Shown one piece after another: positions 1 through 8,514 of a DNA stretch of 64,000 bases. Position numbers and translations under genes: made by a program. The stretch is taken from positions 1-64,000 of the forward strand of contig MKTX01000006.1 in assembly GCA_001898465.1 (NCBI GenBank). The letters are read 5' to 3'. The notes beneath the pieces are model-generated. The model did no database searches. It had not been told where the DNA came from and was given only the letters and a program-made list of their open reading frames with translations. The stretch comes from Sphingobacteriales bacterium 39-19 (GTDB lineage Bacteria; Bacteroidota; Bacteroidia; Chitinophagales; Chitinophagaceae). Numbering within the stretch: position 1 is the first letter of the stretch; the number at the start of each line of letters is the position of its first letter.

Positions 1-75
1 GCACTACCCCGCAGTAGCAGGCAAGTTGCTTGCCGGTTTCGCACAGCGTAAATGCATTTGTACATGCAATAAGAT

Positions 76-282
76 ATGCTGCTGTTACAGGCACAACACA
101 CAAATGCAGTGATTTGGATTTACCGTACACATTTTACTTATAAAGAATTAAAGGAAATGATTAAATTCTACAAAACACCAGCAGGAAAGAAAGTGTCTTT
201 TGAATTTCCTTTATTTATGATGGAGTCTCTAAAAACAACCGAATTAATAAGGGATATTTATTCAAAACAAAAAAGGGATTAA
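76..282 (+). pseudogene. DUF2059 C-terminal fragment
   Basis: The 68-residue reading frame matches only the C-terminal part of DUF2059 proteins: an FTYKELKEMIKFYKTPAGKK stretch (residues about 20-39) followed by a short helical tail. Intact family members are secreted or periplasmic proteins of about 150-200 residues with a signal peptide. Here there is no signal peptide, and the sequence upstream to base 1 does not continue the domain. The family is of unknown function. I read this as a decayed remnant; a real short protein is less likely. It sits in a stretch with several other broken genes. Confidence 0.5.
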
Positions 283-600
283 AAGATTTTTGCAGCATAT
301 TGATTAATACAACAGCCAACATCGGTTTACTACAATGTTGACGGACGAATAAAAGTTCATCATTTTGTCTTTGTTGGGCTTCAGTCTCGGCAGGAAAAGC
401 TATAAAAGTTAGTACTGCAGCAAGCCCCAAACTTTAGCGGGCATTGTAATGAGACATCTTTGCAACAAAGAACAACCCCACAATAAACCGCAGCTTTATA
501 GTAAGAACTTTACACGCAATAACAGATGCCAAATAATCAATAAACTATATTAAACTTTTAAGCTATCAAAAATTATTATTTGAATAAAAATACATATTTA
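283..600. other. Intergenic region without a recognisable gene
   Basis: About 320 bases lie between the DUF2059 fragment and the promoter of the DUF2975 gene. The open frames here are short and resemble no family I know. One GGACGAAT octamer occurs at 343-350. It is the reverse complement of the ATTCGTCC core found in the tandem repeat near 21.45 kb, but a single copy means little. Confidence 0.4.
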
Positions 601-630
601 TTGCTAAACAATAAATAATTATTATATTTG
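601..630 (+). promoter_or_regulatory. Bacteroidota-type promoter for the DUF2975/XRE pair
   Basis: A TTG at 601-603 is followed 19 bases later by TATATTTG at 623-630, matching the Bacteroidota sigma-70 consensus (TTTG at -33, TAnnTTTG at -7). Transcription would start near 637, giving a 5' leader of about 20 bases before the ATG at 657. Confidence 0.6.
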
Positions 631-656
631 CGACATCAATTTTAAATCTTCGAAAG

Positions 657-1193
657 ATGTCAAAAACAAACAACTTCGTATTTTGGAGCCTGTACATTGT
701 AGCTTGGCTCATTTTTGTTGGCTTGTCTATTGAAGCCGGTGGCCTGATTGTCAATTTCTTTTTTAGTTTGTACAACCCCGACCTTGTCCATAATCTTTAC
801 CAAAAATTGGACTTGTCGGCCATGTATCAACAAAGTAAATGGGCATTTTATGGCATGTATAGTTTTATCCTTTTCATTGCCATTTTAAAAGCTGTTATGT
901 TTTATATGGTTATCCGGCTTATGCACAACATGGATTTAAAAAAGCCATTCAGCACTTTTGTAGCCAAACAAATTATGCTGGTTAGTTATTTTACGCTTGG
1001 CATTGGGCTTTTAAGTTACATCGCAAGGCAATTAGCAGAAAATTTAACCCATCATGATATTGTTACAGATCATCTAAACCAGTTTTGGGAAGACAGTCAA
1101 GCATTTATTTTAATGGGGGCGGTCATCTATATTATTGCAACTATATTCAAAAAAGGTGTTGATCTTCAAAACGAAAACGATTTAACAGTATAA
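657..1193 (+). CDS. DUF2975 membrane protein
   Basis: This 178-residue protein has four predicted transmembrane segments (about residues 10-33, 63-85, 105-125 and 148-165) and the length and pattern of DUF2975 proteins, including a KPFS motif after the second segment. The gene is followed 3 bases later by a small XRE-type regulator. That pairing is the standard arrangement of this family (compare yoaS-yozG of Bacillus subtilis). Its molecular function is not known; the pairing suggests a membrane partner controlled by, or signalling to, the regulator. A consensus promoter lies just upstream. Confidence 0.85.
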   Translation: MSKTNNFVFWSLYIVAWLIFVGLSIEAGGLIVNFFFSLYNPDLVHNLYQKLDLSAMYQQSKWAFYGMYSFILFIAILKAVMFYMVIRLMHNMDLKKPFSTFVAKQIMLVSYFTLGIGLLSYIARQLAENLTHHDIVTDHLNQFWEDSQAFILMGAVIYIIATIFKKGVDLQNENDLTV

Positions 1194-1196
1194 GCT

Positions 1197-1406
1197 ATGC
1201 CAATCATTGTAAACTTAGATGTAATGATGGCAAAGCGAAAAATGTCGCTTAATGAGCTGTCAGAAAAAGTTGGTCTTACACTATCCAACCTCTCCATTTT
1301 AAAAACGGGAAAAGCAAAAGCCATACGCTTTAGCACTTTGGAAGCTATTTGCAAAGCACTGAATTGCCAGCCCGGAGATATTTTGGAATATGTTGAAGAA
1401 ACTTAA
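1197..1406 (+). CDS. XRE-family regulator (YozG type)
   Basis: This 69-residue protein is essentially one Cro/C1-type helix-turn-helix. The LNELSEKVGLTLSNLSILKT segment (about residues 18-37) supplies the two DNA-binding helices, and FSTLEAICKALNCQPGDILEY is the usual C-terminal half of HTH_26 proteins. It is a cytoplasmic DNA-binding protein. The 3-base spacing to the DUF2975 gene indicates co-transcription and probably a shared regulatory role. Its target is unknown; autoregulation of the pair is likely by analogy. Confidence 0.88.
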   Translation: MPIIVNLDVMMAKRKMSLNELSEKVGLTLSNLSILKTGKAKAIRFSTLEAICKALNCQPGDILEYVEET

Positions 1407-1419
1407 GGCTAAAACATTT

Positions 1420-1799
1420 ATGAAAATAACACTTATAGCATCATTTTTAGTACTGCAATCTTTCCTTTCAATTGCGCAAATCAACGAATGTATTGGCATT
1501 GGTAAAAAACTAACCTTTACCTCCCAAAAACTAAACGAAAACAGAACACTTTGTATTTATACAGCAAATATAACATCTCAAATTCCAAATCCTGAAAAGC
1601 GTTACCCTGTAATGTATCTATTAGATGGATATGTGACCAAGGCGAGGTCTCACGGGTATATGAATATGTTAATTTGTTAAAGAGAAAATTTGTTTTTATA
1701 GAGAATGCCGGACATATTATTTGGTGGAACAAACCAAAAGAATTTAAGAGTGAAATAGTAAATATTTTGATGCATAAGAAAAGTTATATGAACAATTAA
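1420..1799 (+). pseudogene. Chimeric, frameshifted hydrolase remnant
   Basis: From the ATG at 1420 the frame encodes a signal peptide (MKITLIASFLVLQSFLSIAQ) and the first strands of an esterase-D-like (IroE-type) hydrolase, ending in RYPVMYLLDGY near 1631, then runs out of frame to a stop at 1680. A second frame, 1632-1799, encodes the C-terminal end of a different alpha/beta-hydrolase class: a strand with the catalytic-His motif (FVFIENAGHIIWWNKPKEF) and the closing helix. Nucleophile elbow and core are missing. I infer that a deletion joined the head of one hydrolase gene to the tail of another. An upstream in-frame ATG at 1390 overlaps the XRE gene and is less likely. Confidence 0.6.
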
Positions 1800-1808
1800 A
1801 AAAGTAAC

Positions 1809-1967
1809 CTGAAAAATAAATTGACACATTTTGCCATTCACTTTGACGACATTGAACGGGAAAAATACTTCTATGACGAGTGTTTGACAGGGGTTTCAAC
1901 TCTTACAGACAAGGAAATTAAGACGGACAAATCCGGGAATGGAGAATTAATTGGAGCCTTACACTGA
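1809..1967 (+). pseudogene. VOC-superfamily N-terminal remnant
   Basis: An open frame without a start codon encodes THFAIHFDDIEREKYFYDEC, which resembles the first beta strand and helix of VOC (glyoxalase-like) proteins (usual pattern: FAI-DD-ER-FY). It then loses the fold and stops at 1965-1967. Bases 1968-2096 contain no gene I recognise. I read it as a decayed fragment; the similarity is short, so the family call is tentative. Confidence 0.4.
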
Positions 1968-2096
1968 AATTTGTAAGCAGAAAATTGTGAGTGAAGTATT
2001 GAGGATGAATCTTCTTGCTAACTTTGCCGAAATGAAAATGAACATTCACCGCATTATGACGGAGAAGGTGAGCTAAAAAGCGATACTAAAAATTAC

Positions 2097-2723
2097 ATGA
2101 CAAAAAAGAAAAAGTTTAAATTAAAAGATAGCATGGATAAACTGGGTATTGTAGGACTTTTCCTGACTGCAATTTTTTCGCCCTGTTGTTTTCCGGTTTT
2201 TGCCTTTGGAGCTTCGGCTTTGGGGCTGGGGAGTTTTGAACTTTTCGGTGGCTGGACAATGTGGATTTTTCAGGCCATGGTTTTAATATCAATTATGGGA
2301 CTTTATATTTCATATCGAAAACACCGCTTTTTTCATCCTTTATTGATTGCCATTTTTAGTGGATTCCTCATTTTTTATGCTTATCATTTTAACGAAAGTG
2401 ATAATTGGATCTATTTTATTTATGCAGGAATGATCGGACTCTTAACAGCTACAATTTGGAACTATAAACTAAATAGGATGCCTGGAGATTGTGATACCTG
2501 TATAACAATTAACGGAAAAGATATTGATTTCAATTCGACAATAGTTTGTCCCGATTGCGGATACGCTAAGACTGAAATTATGCCTGCTGAATCTTGCGTT
2601 TATTTTTATGTATGTGAAAAATGCAATTCAAGATTAAAACCATTGAAAGACGATTGTTGTGTTTATTGCAGCTATGGTTCAAAAAAATGTCCGCCTGTTC
2701 AAGCAGGAATAAGTTGTTGCTAA
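2097..2723 (+). CDS. MerC-like membrane protein fused to a GDCCVxC-type domain
   Basis: Residues 1 to about 125 resemble MerC: four membrane segments and the SPCCFPVFAFGAS motif (Cys30-Cys31) in the first, the cysteine pair proposed for mercury uptake. Residues about 133-208 form a separate cysteine-rich soluble domain with a CPDCGY knuckle, a CEKC pair, and DDCCVYCSYGSKKCPP near the end. That is the signature of the small GDCCVxC-domain (seleno)protein family, with DD in place of GD. Both types occur elsewhere as separate proteins. A role in Hg or another soft-metal ion is inferred from MerC only; no merR, merA or merT lies nearby. The start fits because the MerC helix follows a lysine-rich N-terminus. 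Confidence 0.75.
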   Translation: MTKKKKFKLKDSMDKLGIVGLFLTAIFSPCCFPVFAFGASALGLGSFELFGGWTMWIFQAMVLISIMGLYISYRKHRFFHPLLIAIFSGFLIFYAYHFNESDNWIYFIYAGMIGLLTATIWNYKLNRMPGDCDTCITINGKDIDFNSTIVCPDCGYAKTEIMPAESCVYFYVCEKCNSRLKPLKDDCCVYCSYGSKKCPPVQAGISCC

Positions 2724-3090
2724 TAAAATTAAATGATAAGATTACAGCACAGCATAATAGCATGAACGTACAATGTTCGAGTATTTTCGAAGCTTACAAA
2801 ATCACTCCCCAAATCATTTATTTTCTTATATTAACGAAATGTATTTTATAATTATACCCCTAAAACGGAAATAGAAAATTACCATATTTAAATAAGTACC
2901 AGGAATCATAAATTTAGAATGAATACTCCTGTATTAAAAAAGTTATAACCGGGAAATGAAAAAACTCATAATTCATTCCTGCGCTCTAAATACCAGTTCC
3001 CCGGTTCACATCATTTTTTTTATCCTGTAACATTTTCAAAACACAAAACGTTTAATACTTTTACTCACTCAAAAACGCAACGTACAAATC
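2724..3090. other. AT-rich intergenic region
   Basis: No gene is recognisable. AACCGGG (2947-2953) and CCCGGTT (3000-3006) form a 7-bp inverted repeat enclosing a smaller AATGAA/TTCATT pair, so the transcript could fold, but no T-tract follows and I do not call it a terminator. Confidence 0.4.
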
Positions 3091-3519
3091 ATGGCAAATA
3101 CAAATGGCTTTGAAGATATAAAACTCAATATCAAAACCAGGCTTTCGGCGCTTTGGGCATCTGTTACACTATGCTATTTATATGGCGATTATTTTGAGTT
3201 GTACGTTCCCCAAAAAGCGCAGGGGCTGGTAAATGGAGTCAACCTGCTCAATAGCCCGGCAAAATTATTGGCGGCATCCATATTAATGGCAATCCCGGCG
3301 CTCATGGTTTTTTTATCGCTTGTTTTAAAGCCCAAAATAAACAGGCTATTCAATATTGTATTAGGCATTTTCTTTACGGCGCTCATGGTTTTAATCGCAC
3401 TTACCTCTCTCTCAGCCTGGCGAATGTTTTATGTGTTTTTAGCGCTGGTAGAAAGTGTTTTAACCGTCGTAATTGTGTATAGCGCCTGGTACTGGCCAGC
3501 ACAAAAACAAATACCATAG
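3091..3519 (+). CDS. DUF6326-family membrane protein
   Basis: This 142-residue integral membrane protein has four hydrophobic segments (about residues 20-35, 54-78, 87-108 and 112-134). The N-terminal pattern RLSALWASVTLCYLYGDYF is characteristic of DUF6326 proteins. Function is unknown. It is followed 6 bases later by a DUF4386 membrane protein, so the two are probably co-transcribed. The ATG start is supported by the usual short polar N-terminus before the first helix. Confidence 0.7.
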   Translation: MANTNGFEDIKLNIKTRLSALWASVTLCYLYGDYFELYVPQKAQGLVNGVNLLNSPAKLLAASILMAIPALMVFLSLVLKPKINRLFNIVLGIFFTALMVLIALTSLSAWRMFYVFLALVESVLTVVIVYSAWYWPAQKQIP

Positions 3520-3525
3520 CAAATC

Positions 3526-4236
3526 ATGGCAACAGGAATATCAAATAAAAAATTAGCAAGAACCGCCGGGCTTTTATACCTGGCCGTAGTAGGGGCTGGC
3601 TTGTTTTCGTTAATGTATGTGCCTTCTCAACTTTTTGTTACAGGCAATGCAGCTTTCACTTATCAAAATATAACTTCCTACCCGCTGCTTTTACGGTTAG
3701 GCATTATGGGCGGGGTGCTCTGTTATATTTTTTTTCTTTTCCTGCCCCTAGTTTTGTATAAATTATTAAAACCGGTAAATGAAAATTATGCAAAACTCAT
3801 GGTACTCTTAGCCGTAATAAGTGTGCCCATGTATTTCTTAAATCTGCAGAATCTTGTTACCATCCTCTCACTGGTAACCGGTACAAACAGCCGGTGGAGC
3901 CTTTCGGCAGATCAGCTTCCTGTACAGGTTATGTTGTATTTGCAGCAATATAACAATGGTATGCGAATGGTACATCTCTTTTCCGGGTTATGGTTATTTC
4001 CGTTTGGCTATTTGGTTTTCCAATCGGGTTTCCTGCCCAAAATTTTAGGTATTTTCTTAATGCTGGGTTGCTTGGGTTATCTAATCAATTTTGCAGCGAA
4101 TACCCTTATACCCGGTTATGCAAATATGGGCATCTCGTCATACATCAGCTTACCGGCAAGTATCGGCGAAATCGGCACTTGTTTATGGCTTTTAATAATG
4201 GGTGCAAGAGAGAAAAATGAGGAGGGTGCCTCTTAA
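3526..4236 (+). CDS. DUF4386-family membrane protein
   Basis: This 236-residue protein begins with the RTAGLLYLAVVGAGLFSLMY segment typical of DUF4386 and has six likely transmembrane helices: about residues 12-32, 57-80, 90-115, 140-165, 170-192 and 205-225. No function is established for the family. It is adjacent to the DUF6326 gene in the same direction. About 215 bases without a gene follow it. Confidence 0.8.
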   Translation: MATGISNKKLARTAGLLYLAVVGAGLFSLMYVPSQLFVTGNAAFTYQNITSYPLLLRLGIMGGVLCYIFFLFLPLVLYKLLKPVNENYAKLMVLLAVISVPMYFLNLQNLVTILSLVTGTNSRWSLSADQLPVQVMLYLQQYNNGMRMVHLFSGLWLFPFGYLVFQSGFLPKILGIFLMLGCLGYLINFAANTLIPGYANMGISSYISLPASIGEIGTCLWLLIMGAREKNEEGAS

Positions 4237-4453
4237 TACCAATACAACCGGCTGTTTTGATGTATTTTTCAATTTTGTAGTGGGGGCGTATTTGTAAAGA
4301 TTGCCACTTACAAAATGTTGATATATTGGAACAATAACCCGGCTTTTAAAACGAAAACAAGCTTTTGAATTTCTTTAAAAAGGCAGGATACTTAATTTTT
4401 ATTTAAAAAAACTAAATTGATAAGAAATTACAAACAGGAATTTAAAAGAAACC

Positions 4454-5275
4454 ATGAAATTTAATTATTGTTACAGCTTATGGATTCTTATTTTACTTAC
4501 CGGTTGTTCAAGTACAAAAACCTATAACGATCCCGTTCCACAGCATGATGAATTTGCAATATCCTCTAAACAGGTTGCTGAAACCCGGAATATTAATGTA
4601 TGGACGCCGCCGGGATATCATACAAGTACCGATTCATTTCCTGTAATGTATATGGCAGATGGGGGCATAAAAGATGAGGATTTTCCCCATATTGCCAATA
4701 CCCTTGCAGAACTGGTAAAAGCAAAGAGAATACCTCCCATTATTTTAGTGGGCATTGCCAATACACAAAGAAGGCGTGATTTAACCGGCCCTACAACAGT
4801 TGCCGGGGATAAAGAAATTGCTCCCCTGGTGGGCGGGTCTGAAAAATTCAGGGCATTTATTCAGGAAGAACTTTTCCCCGAAATCAACAAACGCTATAGA
4901 ACTACTCATGAAAAAAGTATTATCGGCGAATCTTTGTCCGGGCTTTTTGTGGTTGAAACCTTTCTTTTAACCCCGGAAATGTTTGATCATTATATTGCCA
5001 TTGACCCTTCACTTTGGTGGAATGATAAATATTTAGTGAAATCGGCAAAAATATATTTAGACAAATTTCCACCCGGTGAAAAAACAATATGGTTTGCAGG
5101 CTCTGGCGCTGTAGATATTTCTGAAACAGTAGGTAAGTTCGCCGATGTTTTAAGAACTGAAAATGTACCCCATTTAAAATGGAAATATGCTGCTGAACCC
5201 AAAGAAAAGCACAATACTATTTTTCGGGCTACAAAAGAAAAAGCAATCCTATGGAGCCTGAATAAAAAAATATAG
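4454..5275 (+). CDS. Esterase-D-type alpha/beta hydrolase lipoprotein
   Basis: A 273-residue putative esterase (PF00756 type). The N-terminus ends in a lipobox (LLTGCSS, Cys18), so the protein is probably anchored in the outer or inner membrane facing the periplasm. The nucleophile elbow is GESLSG (about residues 159-164) and a C-terminal KEKHNT supplies the likely catalytic His. The FPVMYMADGG strand matches the family. Substrate is unknown; relatives hydrolyse siderophore or ferulate esters or S-formylglutathione. It resembles the N-terminal half of the broken hydrolase at 1.4 kb. It appears monocistronic, with 182 bases before the next gene. Confidence 0.82.
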   Translation: MKFNYCYSLWILILLTGCSSTKTYNDPVPQHDEFAISSKQVAETRNINVWTPPGYHTSTDSFPVMYMADGGIKDEDFPHIANTLAELVKAKRIPPIILVGIANTQRRRDLTGPTTVAGDKEIAPLVGGSEKFRAFIQEELFPEINKRYRTTHEKSIIGESLSGLFVVETFLLTPEMFDHYIAIDPSLWWNDKYLVKSAKIYLDKFPPGEKTIWFAGSGAVDISETVGKFADVLRTENVPHLKWKYAAEPKEKHNTIFRATKEKAILWSLNKKI

Positions 5276-5398
5276 CCACAGGCTTTCCTTAAAGAATTTC
5301 TTACCATGTAGGTTTCATTCATCAAGCCGGTATCATTCTTCACTTTCCATACAGCTTAATTCCATCAAAATAAAGAAAGCACTATGCACCGGGTTTGT

Positions 5399-5406
5399 TA
5401 TATTTG
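5399..5406 (+). promoter_or_regulatory. Possible -7 element of the flavoenzyme gene
   Basis: TATATTTG matches the Bacteroidota -7 consensus TAnnTTTG and lies 52 bases before the ATG at 5458. I see no convincing TTG at the right distance upstream, so this is only a half-supported promoter. Confidence 0.35.
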
Positions 5407-5457
5407 AAAACGTTTTGCGTAGCTGCATTTTTTTAAAAAATATTTTCCCGGTACATC

Positions 5458-6882
5458 ATGCTACATCATACCCGAAAAAAATTTATACAGCAAATGGGCC
5501 TTACGGGCCTTGCATTATTATTGCATAAGGTAAATGCAATGAACAGGCAGGTTTCTTACCATATCCTGCAAAACAAAAGTGAAAATGTAGATTATTTTCA
5601 AAAAGATGCAGCACAATACGAGATTTTAAGAAAAGGGTTTAATAAGCGTATCAATAAATATCCTAAAATTATTGCCCTTTGTAAAAATACCCTGGGCGTA
5701 GTAGAAGCCGTTCAATATGCTAAGGCCAATAATTTGCTGGTAACGGTAAAGAGCGGAGGACATAGTATGGAGGGGTTTAGCTGTTTGGATGGAGGTATGG
5801 TAATCAATTTATCCCTTCTTAATTCAATGCAATGGATTGATGCCAATACGATCCGGGTAGGTGTGGCCTGCACCCTAAAACAAATATATGAAAAGCTGAT
5901 ACCGGCAGGAAAATATTTACCCGGCGGCAGTTGCCAGTCTGTGGGCATCGGCGGGCTTACCCTGGGCGGTGGCTATGGTTTAATGAGCAGGAATTATGGG
6001 CTTACTTGCGACAGTTTACTGGAGGCAACCGGGGTAACAGCAGCAGGCCAAATCATAAATACAAAAGAAGATCCCGAACTTTTATGGGCATTAAAGGGAG
6101 GTGGAAACGGGAACATGGCCATTGTAACCGAAATGACATTTTCAGTACAAAAAGCACCCGCCACAATGCAAAGTTTTAAATTCCGCAACCGGGATGCGGG
6201 CATCAGCACAGCAATTGAAATCTGCAGGCAATGGTTTGCACTTTCAAAAACATTACCGCTAACTTGTTTCTCTGCTTTTATTTTTAATGGCCGCTCCACT
6301 TATATTTTATTGACGAATGTGGGTAAGAGCAATCCCGAAGTGCAGCATTTTATAAATACATTTAAAAGGAATGCTACTAAGTTTAGCCGGGGAAGGGCAT
6401 TGCCACTGGGCCAGGCATTAAAAGCTTATTATGGCGAAAGTAAACCCATAACTTTTAAAAATGCCAGCGCAGGCTTATATAAAAGCTTTGCGGAAATAGA
6501 ACCTGTAATAGAACAGGTATTTAATTTAATAAAAAAGAAACCGGGTATTATGTACCAGGTAAATACATTGGGGGGCAAAATACAATCGCCATTATGGGAA
6601 AAGAACTCATCCTTTGCCCACCGGGATTGTATTTATTTTTCTGAACTGCAGGCATACTGGGAATCGGCCTCTGCAACCCGTGGCTTCCTGGAACATTTTG
6701 AACGCATTCAACAGCAATTTGCGGCTGCAGGCATTAAAGCACAATACCGGAACTATCCCGATATAAATTTTAAAAATTGGGCCGAAATGTATTACGGTAA
6801 AAACCTGCAGCGGTTATTGGCAGTAAAAAGAAAGTATGATCCGGGCAATATTTTTGGCGGTCCGCAAACATTAAATGTATAA
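5458..6882 (+). CDS. FAD-dependent oxidoreductase, berberine bridge enzyme type
   Basis: A 474-residue flavoprotein with an FAD_binding_4 (PCMH) fold at about residues 65-240 and a C-terminal BBE segment (YRNYPDINF... VKRKYDPGNIF). The two residues that carry bicovalent FAD in this family are both present: His102 in SGGHS and Cys159 in GSCQSVGIGG. Oxidation of a sugar, alcohol or similar small substrate is likely, but the substrate cannot be read. The N-terminus (RKKFIQQMGLTGLALLL) is a signal-like segment lacking a strict twin-arginine. It appears monocistronic. Confidence 0.88.
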   Translation: MLHHTRKKFIQQMGLTGLALLLHKVNAMNRQVSYHILQNKSENVDYFQKDAAQYEILRKGFNKRINKYPKIIALCKNTLGVVEAVQYAKANNLLVTVKSGGHSMEGFSCLDGGMVINLSLLNSMQWIDANTIRVGVACTLKQIYEKLIPAGKYLPGGSCQSVGIGGLTLGGGYGLMSRNYGLTCDSLLEATGVTAAGQIINTKEDPELLWALKGGGNGNMAIVTEMTFSVQKAPATMQSFKFRNRDAGISTAIEICRQWFALSKTLPLTCFSAFIFNGRSTYILLTNVGKSNPEVQHFINTFKRNATKFSRGRALPLGQALKAYYGESKPITFKNASAGLYKSFAEIEPVIEQVFNLIKKKPGIMYQVNTLGGKIQSPLWEKNSSFAHRDCIYFSELQAYWESASATRGFLEHFERIQQQFAAAGIKAQYRNYPDINFKNWAEMYYGKNLQRLLAVKRKYDPGNIFGGPQTLNV

Positions 6883-7024
6883 ATTGGTTATTTGCTTGCC
6901 CTGGTCAGCCCACTATTTAGCATAAAACGCTTATTCTTTTTCAGTGGGTCATCAAAATAAAAATACCTGTTCCGGCTTCAATGCAATCTTTTATTAATTC
7001 AATTAAAATTGATAAATTTATTGT

Positions 7025-7453
7025 ATGGCAGAACTAAAAACAAAGCAAACGAATGAAAGTGCAGAATCATTTATAAACGCTTTTGCGGATACTGAACAAA
7101 AGCGTAAAGATTCTTTTGAATTGCTGAAACTGATGGAAGACGCTTCTGGCTATAAACCTAAGATGTGGGGCAGCAGTATAATAGGATTTGGGTCTTACCA
7201 TTATAAATCAGAAAAAAGCCGCCAGGAGGGCGATTGGCCATTGGTAGGGTTTTCGCCACGCAAAGCTGCCATTTCATTATATGTTTATTCCGGTGCTGCC
7301 AGCCAGGAAAACTTGCTCACCCAATTAGGAAAATTCAAAATGGGCAAAGCCTGTATTTATATCAAAACATTGTCTGACATTCATAAAGAAACGCTTATCA
7401 AATTGATAAAATCAACCATTGAATTTTTGCAATCGAAATATGGGAATTCCTGA
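7025..7453 (+). CDS. DUF1801-domain protein
   Basis: A 142-residue cytoplasmic protein with the DUF1801 pattern: an N-terminal FINAF helix, MWGSSIIGFGSYHYKS, WPLVGFSPRKAAISLYVY, and a C-terminal CIYIKTLSDIHKETLIKLI segment. Members of this small alpha/beta family are of uncertain function (YdhG/FraS relatives have been linked to iron delivery). It precedes a VOC-family gene by 60 bases, a common neighbourhood for such small proteins. A second, more distant DUF1801 protein is encoded at 29748-30140. Confidence 0.85.
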   Translation: MAELKTKQTNESAESFINAFADTEQKRKDSFELLKLMEDASGYKPKMWGSSIIGFGSYHYKSEKSRQEGDWPLVGFSPRKAAISLYVYSGAASQENLLTQLGKFKMGKACIYIKTLSDIHKETLIKLIKSTIEFLQSKYGNS

Positions 7454-7513
7454 TAACCGGCCTTAAATAATTTTTTAAAATAATAATTATGTAAACTTTT
7501 AAAAGAAAAAAAG

Positions 7514-7939
7514 ATGGCAATTGTAAACACATATTTAAATTTTAATGGAAACTGCGAAGAGGCATTTAACTTTTATAAATCTGTTTTTGGTGGTGAGTTT
7601 ATCTATATCGGGCGATTTGGTGAAATGCCAGAAAGTGATGAATACAAAGTGCCTGAATCAGATAAAAATAAAATAATGCACGTGAGTTTACCCATTGGGA
7701 ATTCAATTTTAATGGGAAGTGATACAGGTTGTGATTGGGCGGCTTCATTCGTTCAGGGAAATAATTTTTCAGTTTCGGTAACCCCGGAGAGTAAAGATGA
7801 AGCCGATGCATTGTTTCAAGGCCTTTCATCTGGTGGAAAAGTAACGGTACCCATGAACCAAACATTTTGGGGCGCTTATTTTGGAATGTTCACTGATAAA
7901 TTCGGTATCAACTGGATGGTAAACTTTGAAACAAGATAA
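7514..7939 (+). CDS. VOC-family protein, PhnB type
   Basis: A 141-residue protein of the PhnB-like VOC family: YLNFNGNCEEAFNFYKSVFG at the N-terminus, then MHVSLPIGNSILMGSD, and the closing WGAYFGMFTDKFGINWMVNF. The paired beta-alpha-beta-beta-beta modules are complete. Members are metal-binding or substrate-binding proteins of mostly unknown role; annotation as 3-demethylubiquinone methyltransferase in databases is not reliable. The gene follows the DUF1801 gene in the same direction. Confidence 0.88.
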   Translation: MAIVNTYLNFNGNCEEAFNFYKSVFGGEFIYIGRFGEMPESDEYKVPESDKNKIMHVSLPIGNSILMGSDTGCDWAASFVQGNNFSVSVTPESKDEADALFQGLSSGGKVTVPMNQTFWGAYFGMFTDKFGINWMVNFETR

Positions 7940-7992
7940 GCATACTTTGAACTGTGTTTTTATTTCTTTAATTTTTTTAAATTTCAGATCTA

Positions 7993-8094
7993 ATGTCAAC
8001 GCTCGAATTAATAGAAGCCGTGATCATCGGGATAGCAGGAGGCCTGGCGGGTAGAGTTTTGGTATTGTGGTTATATAAAAAATGTAAAAAATAA
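7993..8094 (+). CDS. Small single-span membrane protein (33 residues), putative
   Basis: An ATG frame of 33 codons encodes a short acidic N-terminus, one hydrophobic span (about residues 9-28, rich in Gly, Ile, Val and Leu) and a Lys-rich tail (YKKCKK), the layout of a small membrane protein with a positive-inside C-terminus. It begins 54 bases after the VOC gene and ends 9 bases before the next membrane-protein gene. I know no family. It may be a real small protein, or a chance frame in a hydrophobic-biased stretch. Confidence 0.4.
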   Translation: MSTLELIEAVIIGIAGGLAGRVLVLWLYKKCKK

Positions 8095-8103
8095 AAATGG
8101 TAA

Positions 8104-8514
8104 ATGAGCCAAAGTACTAACTCCCGGAAAGCTGGTAGATGGGTGCAAATACCATTGGGCATATTACTTTTAGTTTTGGCACTAAACGCATTGGGTGGTG
8201 GTTATTACGGAATGGCAGGTGCAAAAGATATTCCTATTGAATGGTTGAAAGGTTCCCCCTTCCGGGATTATTTTTTTCCCGGCCTCATACTTTTAATTTT
8301 TGTGGGCGGTTCTGCGTTGGTGGCTGCCATTTTAGTCTTCATAAAACACCGGCTGGCAAAAAAAGCGGCATTCGGGTCATGTGCGATTGTGGTCATTTGG
8401 TTATCTGTACAGGTAGCCATTATAGGGTATGTATCCTGGATGCAGCCCGCAACGGCAGCACTAACTGTAATTATTTTTTTATTCACCTTTCAACTTCCTG
8501 TATATGGTAATTAA
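8104..8514 (+). CDS. Four-span membrane protein of unknown function
   Basis: A 136-residue protein with four hydrophobic segments (about residues 14-32, 54-78, 86-108 and 112-133). The loop after the first segment carries GGGYYGMAGAKDIPIEWL and the pattern of a compact integral membrane protein. I do not recognise a named family. Its last 11 bases overlap the start of the next membrane-protein gene, indicating translational coupling and probably a shared role or complex. Confidence 0.7.
   Translation: MSQSTNSRKAGRWVQIPLGILLLVLALNALGGGYYGMAGAKDIPIEWLKGSPFRDYFFPGLILLIFVGGSALVAAILVFIKHRLAKKAAFGSCAIVVIWLSVQVAIIGYVSWMQPATAALTVIIFLFTFQLPVYGN

Noticed and set aside
15..40. Short hairpin GGCAAG-TTG-CTTGCC near the left edge
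   Set aside because: Six base pairs with no T-tract and no known gene end; too weak to call.
2947..3006. Inverted repeat AACCGGG...CCCGGTT as a riboswitch or terminator
   Set aside because: Only 7 bp over a 46-base gap, no T-tract and no recognisable riboswitch core.
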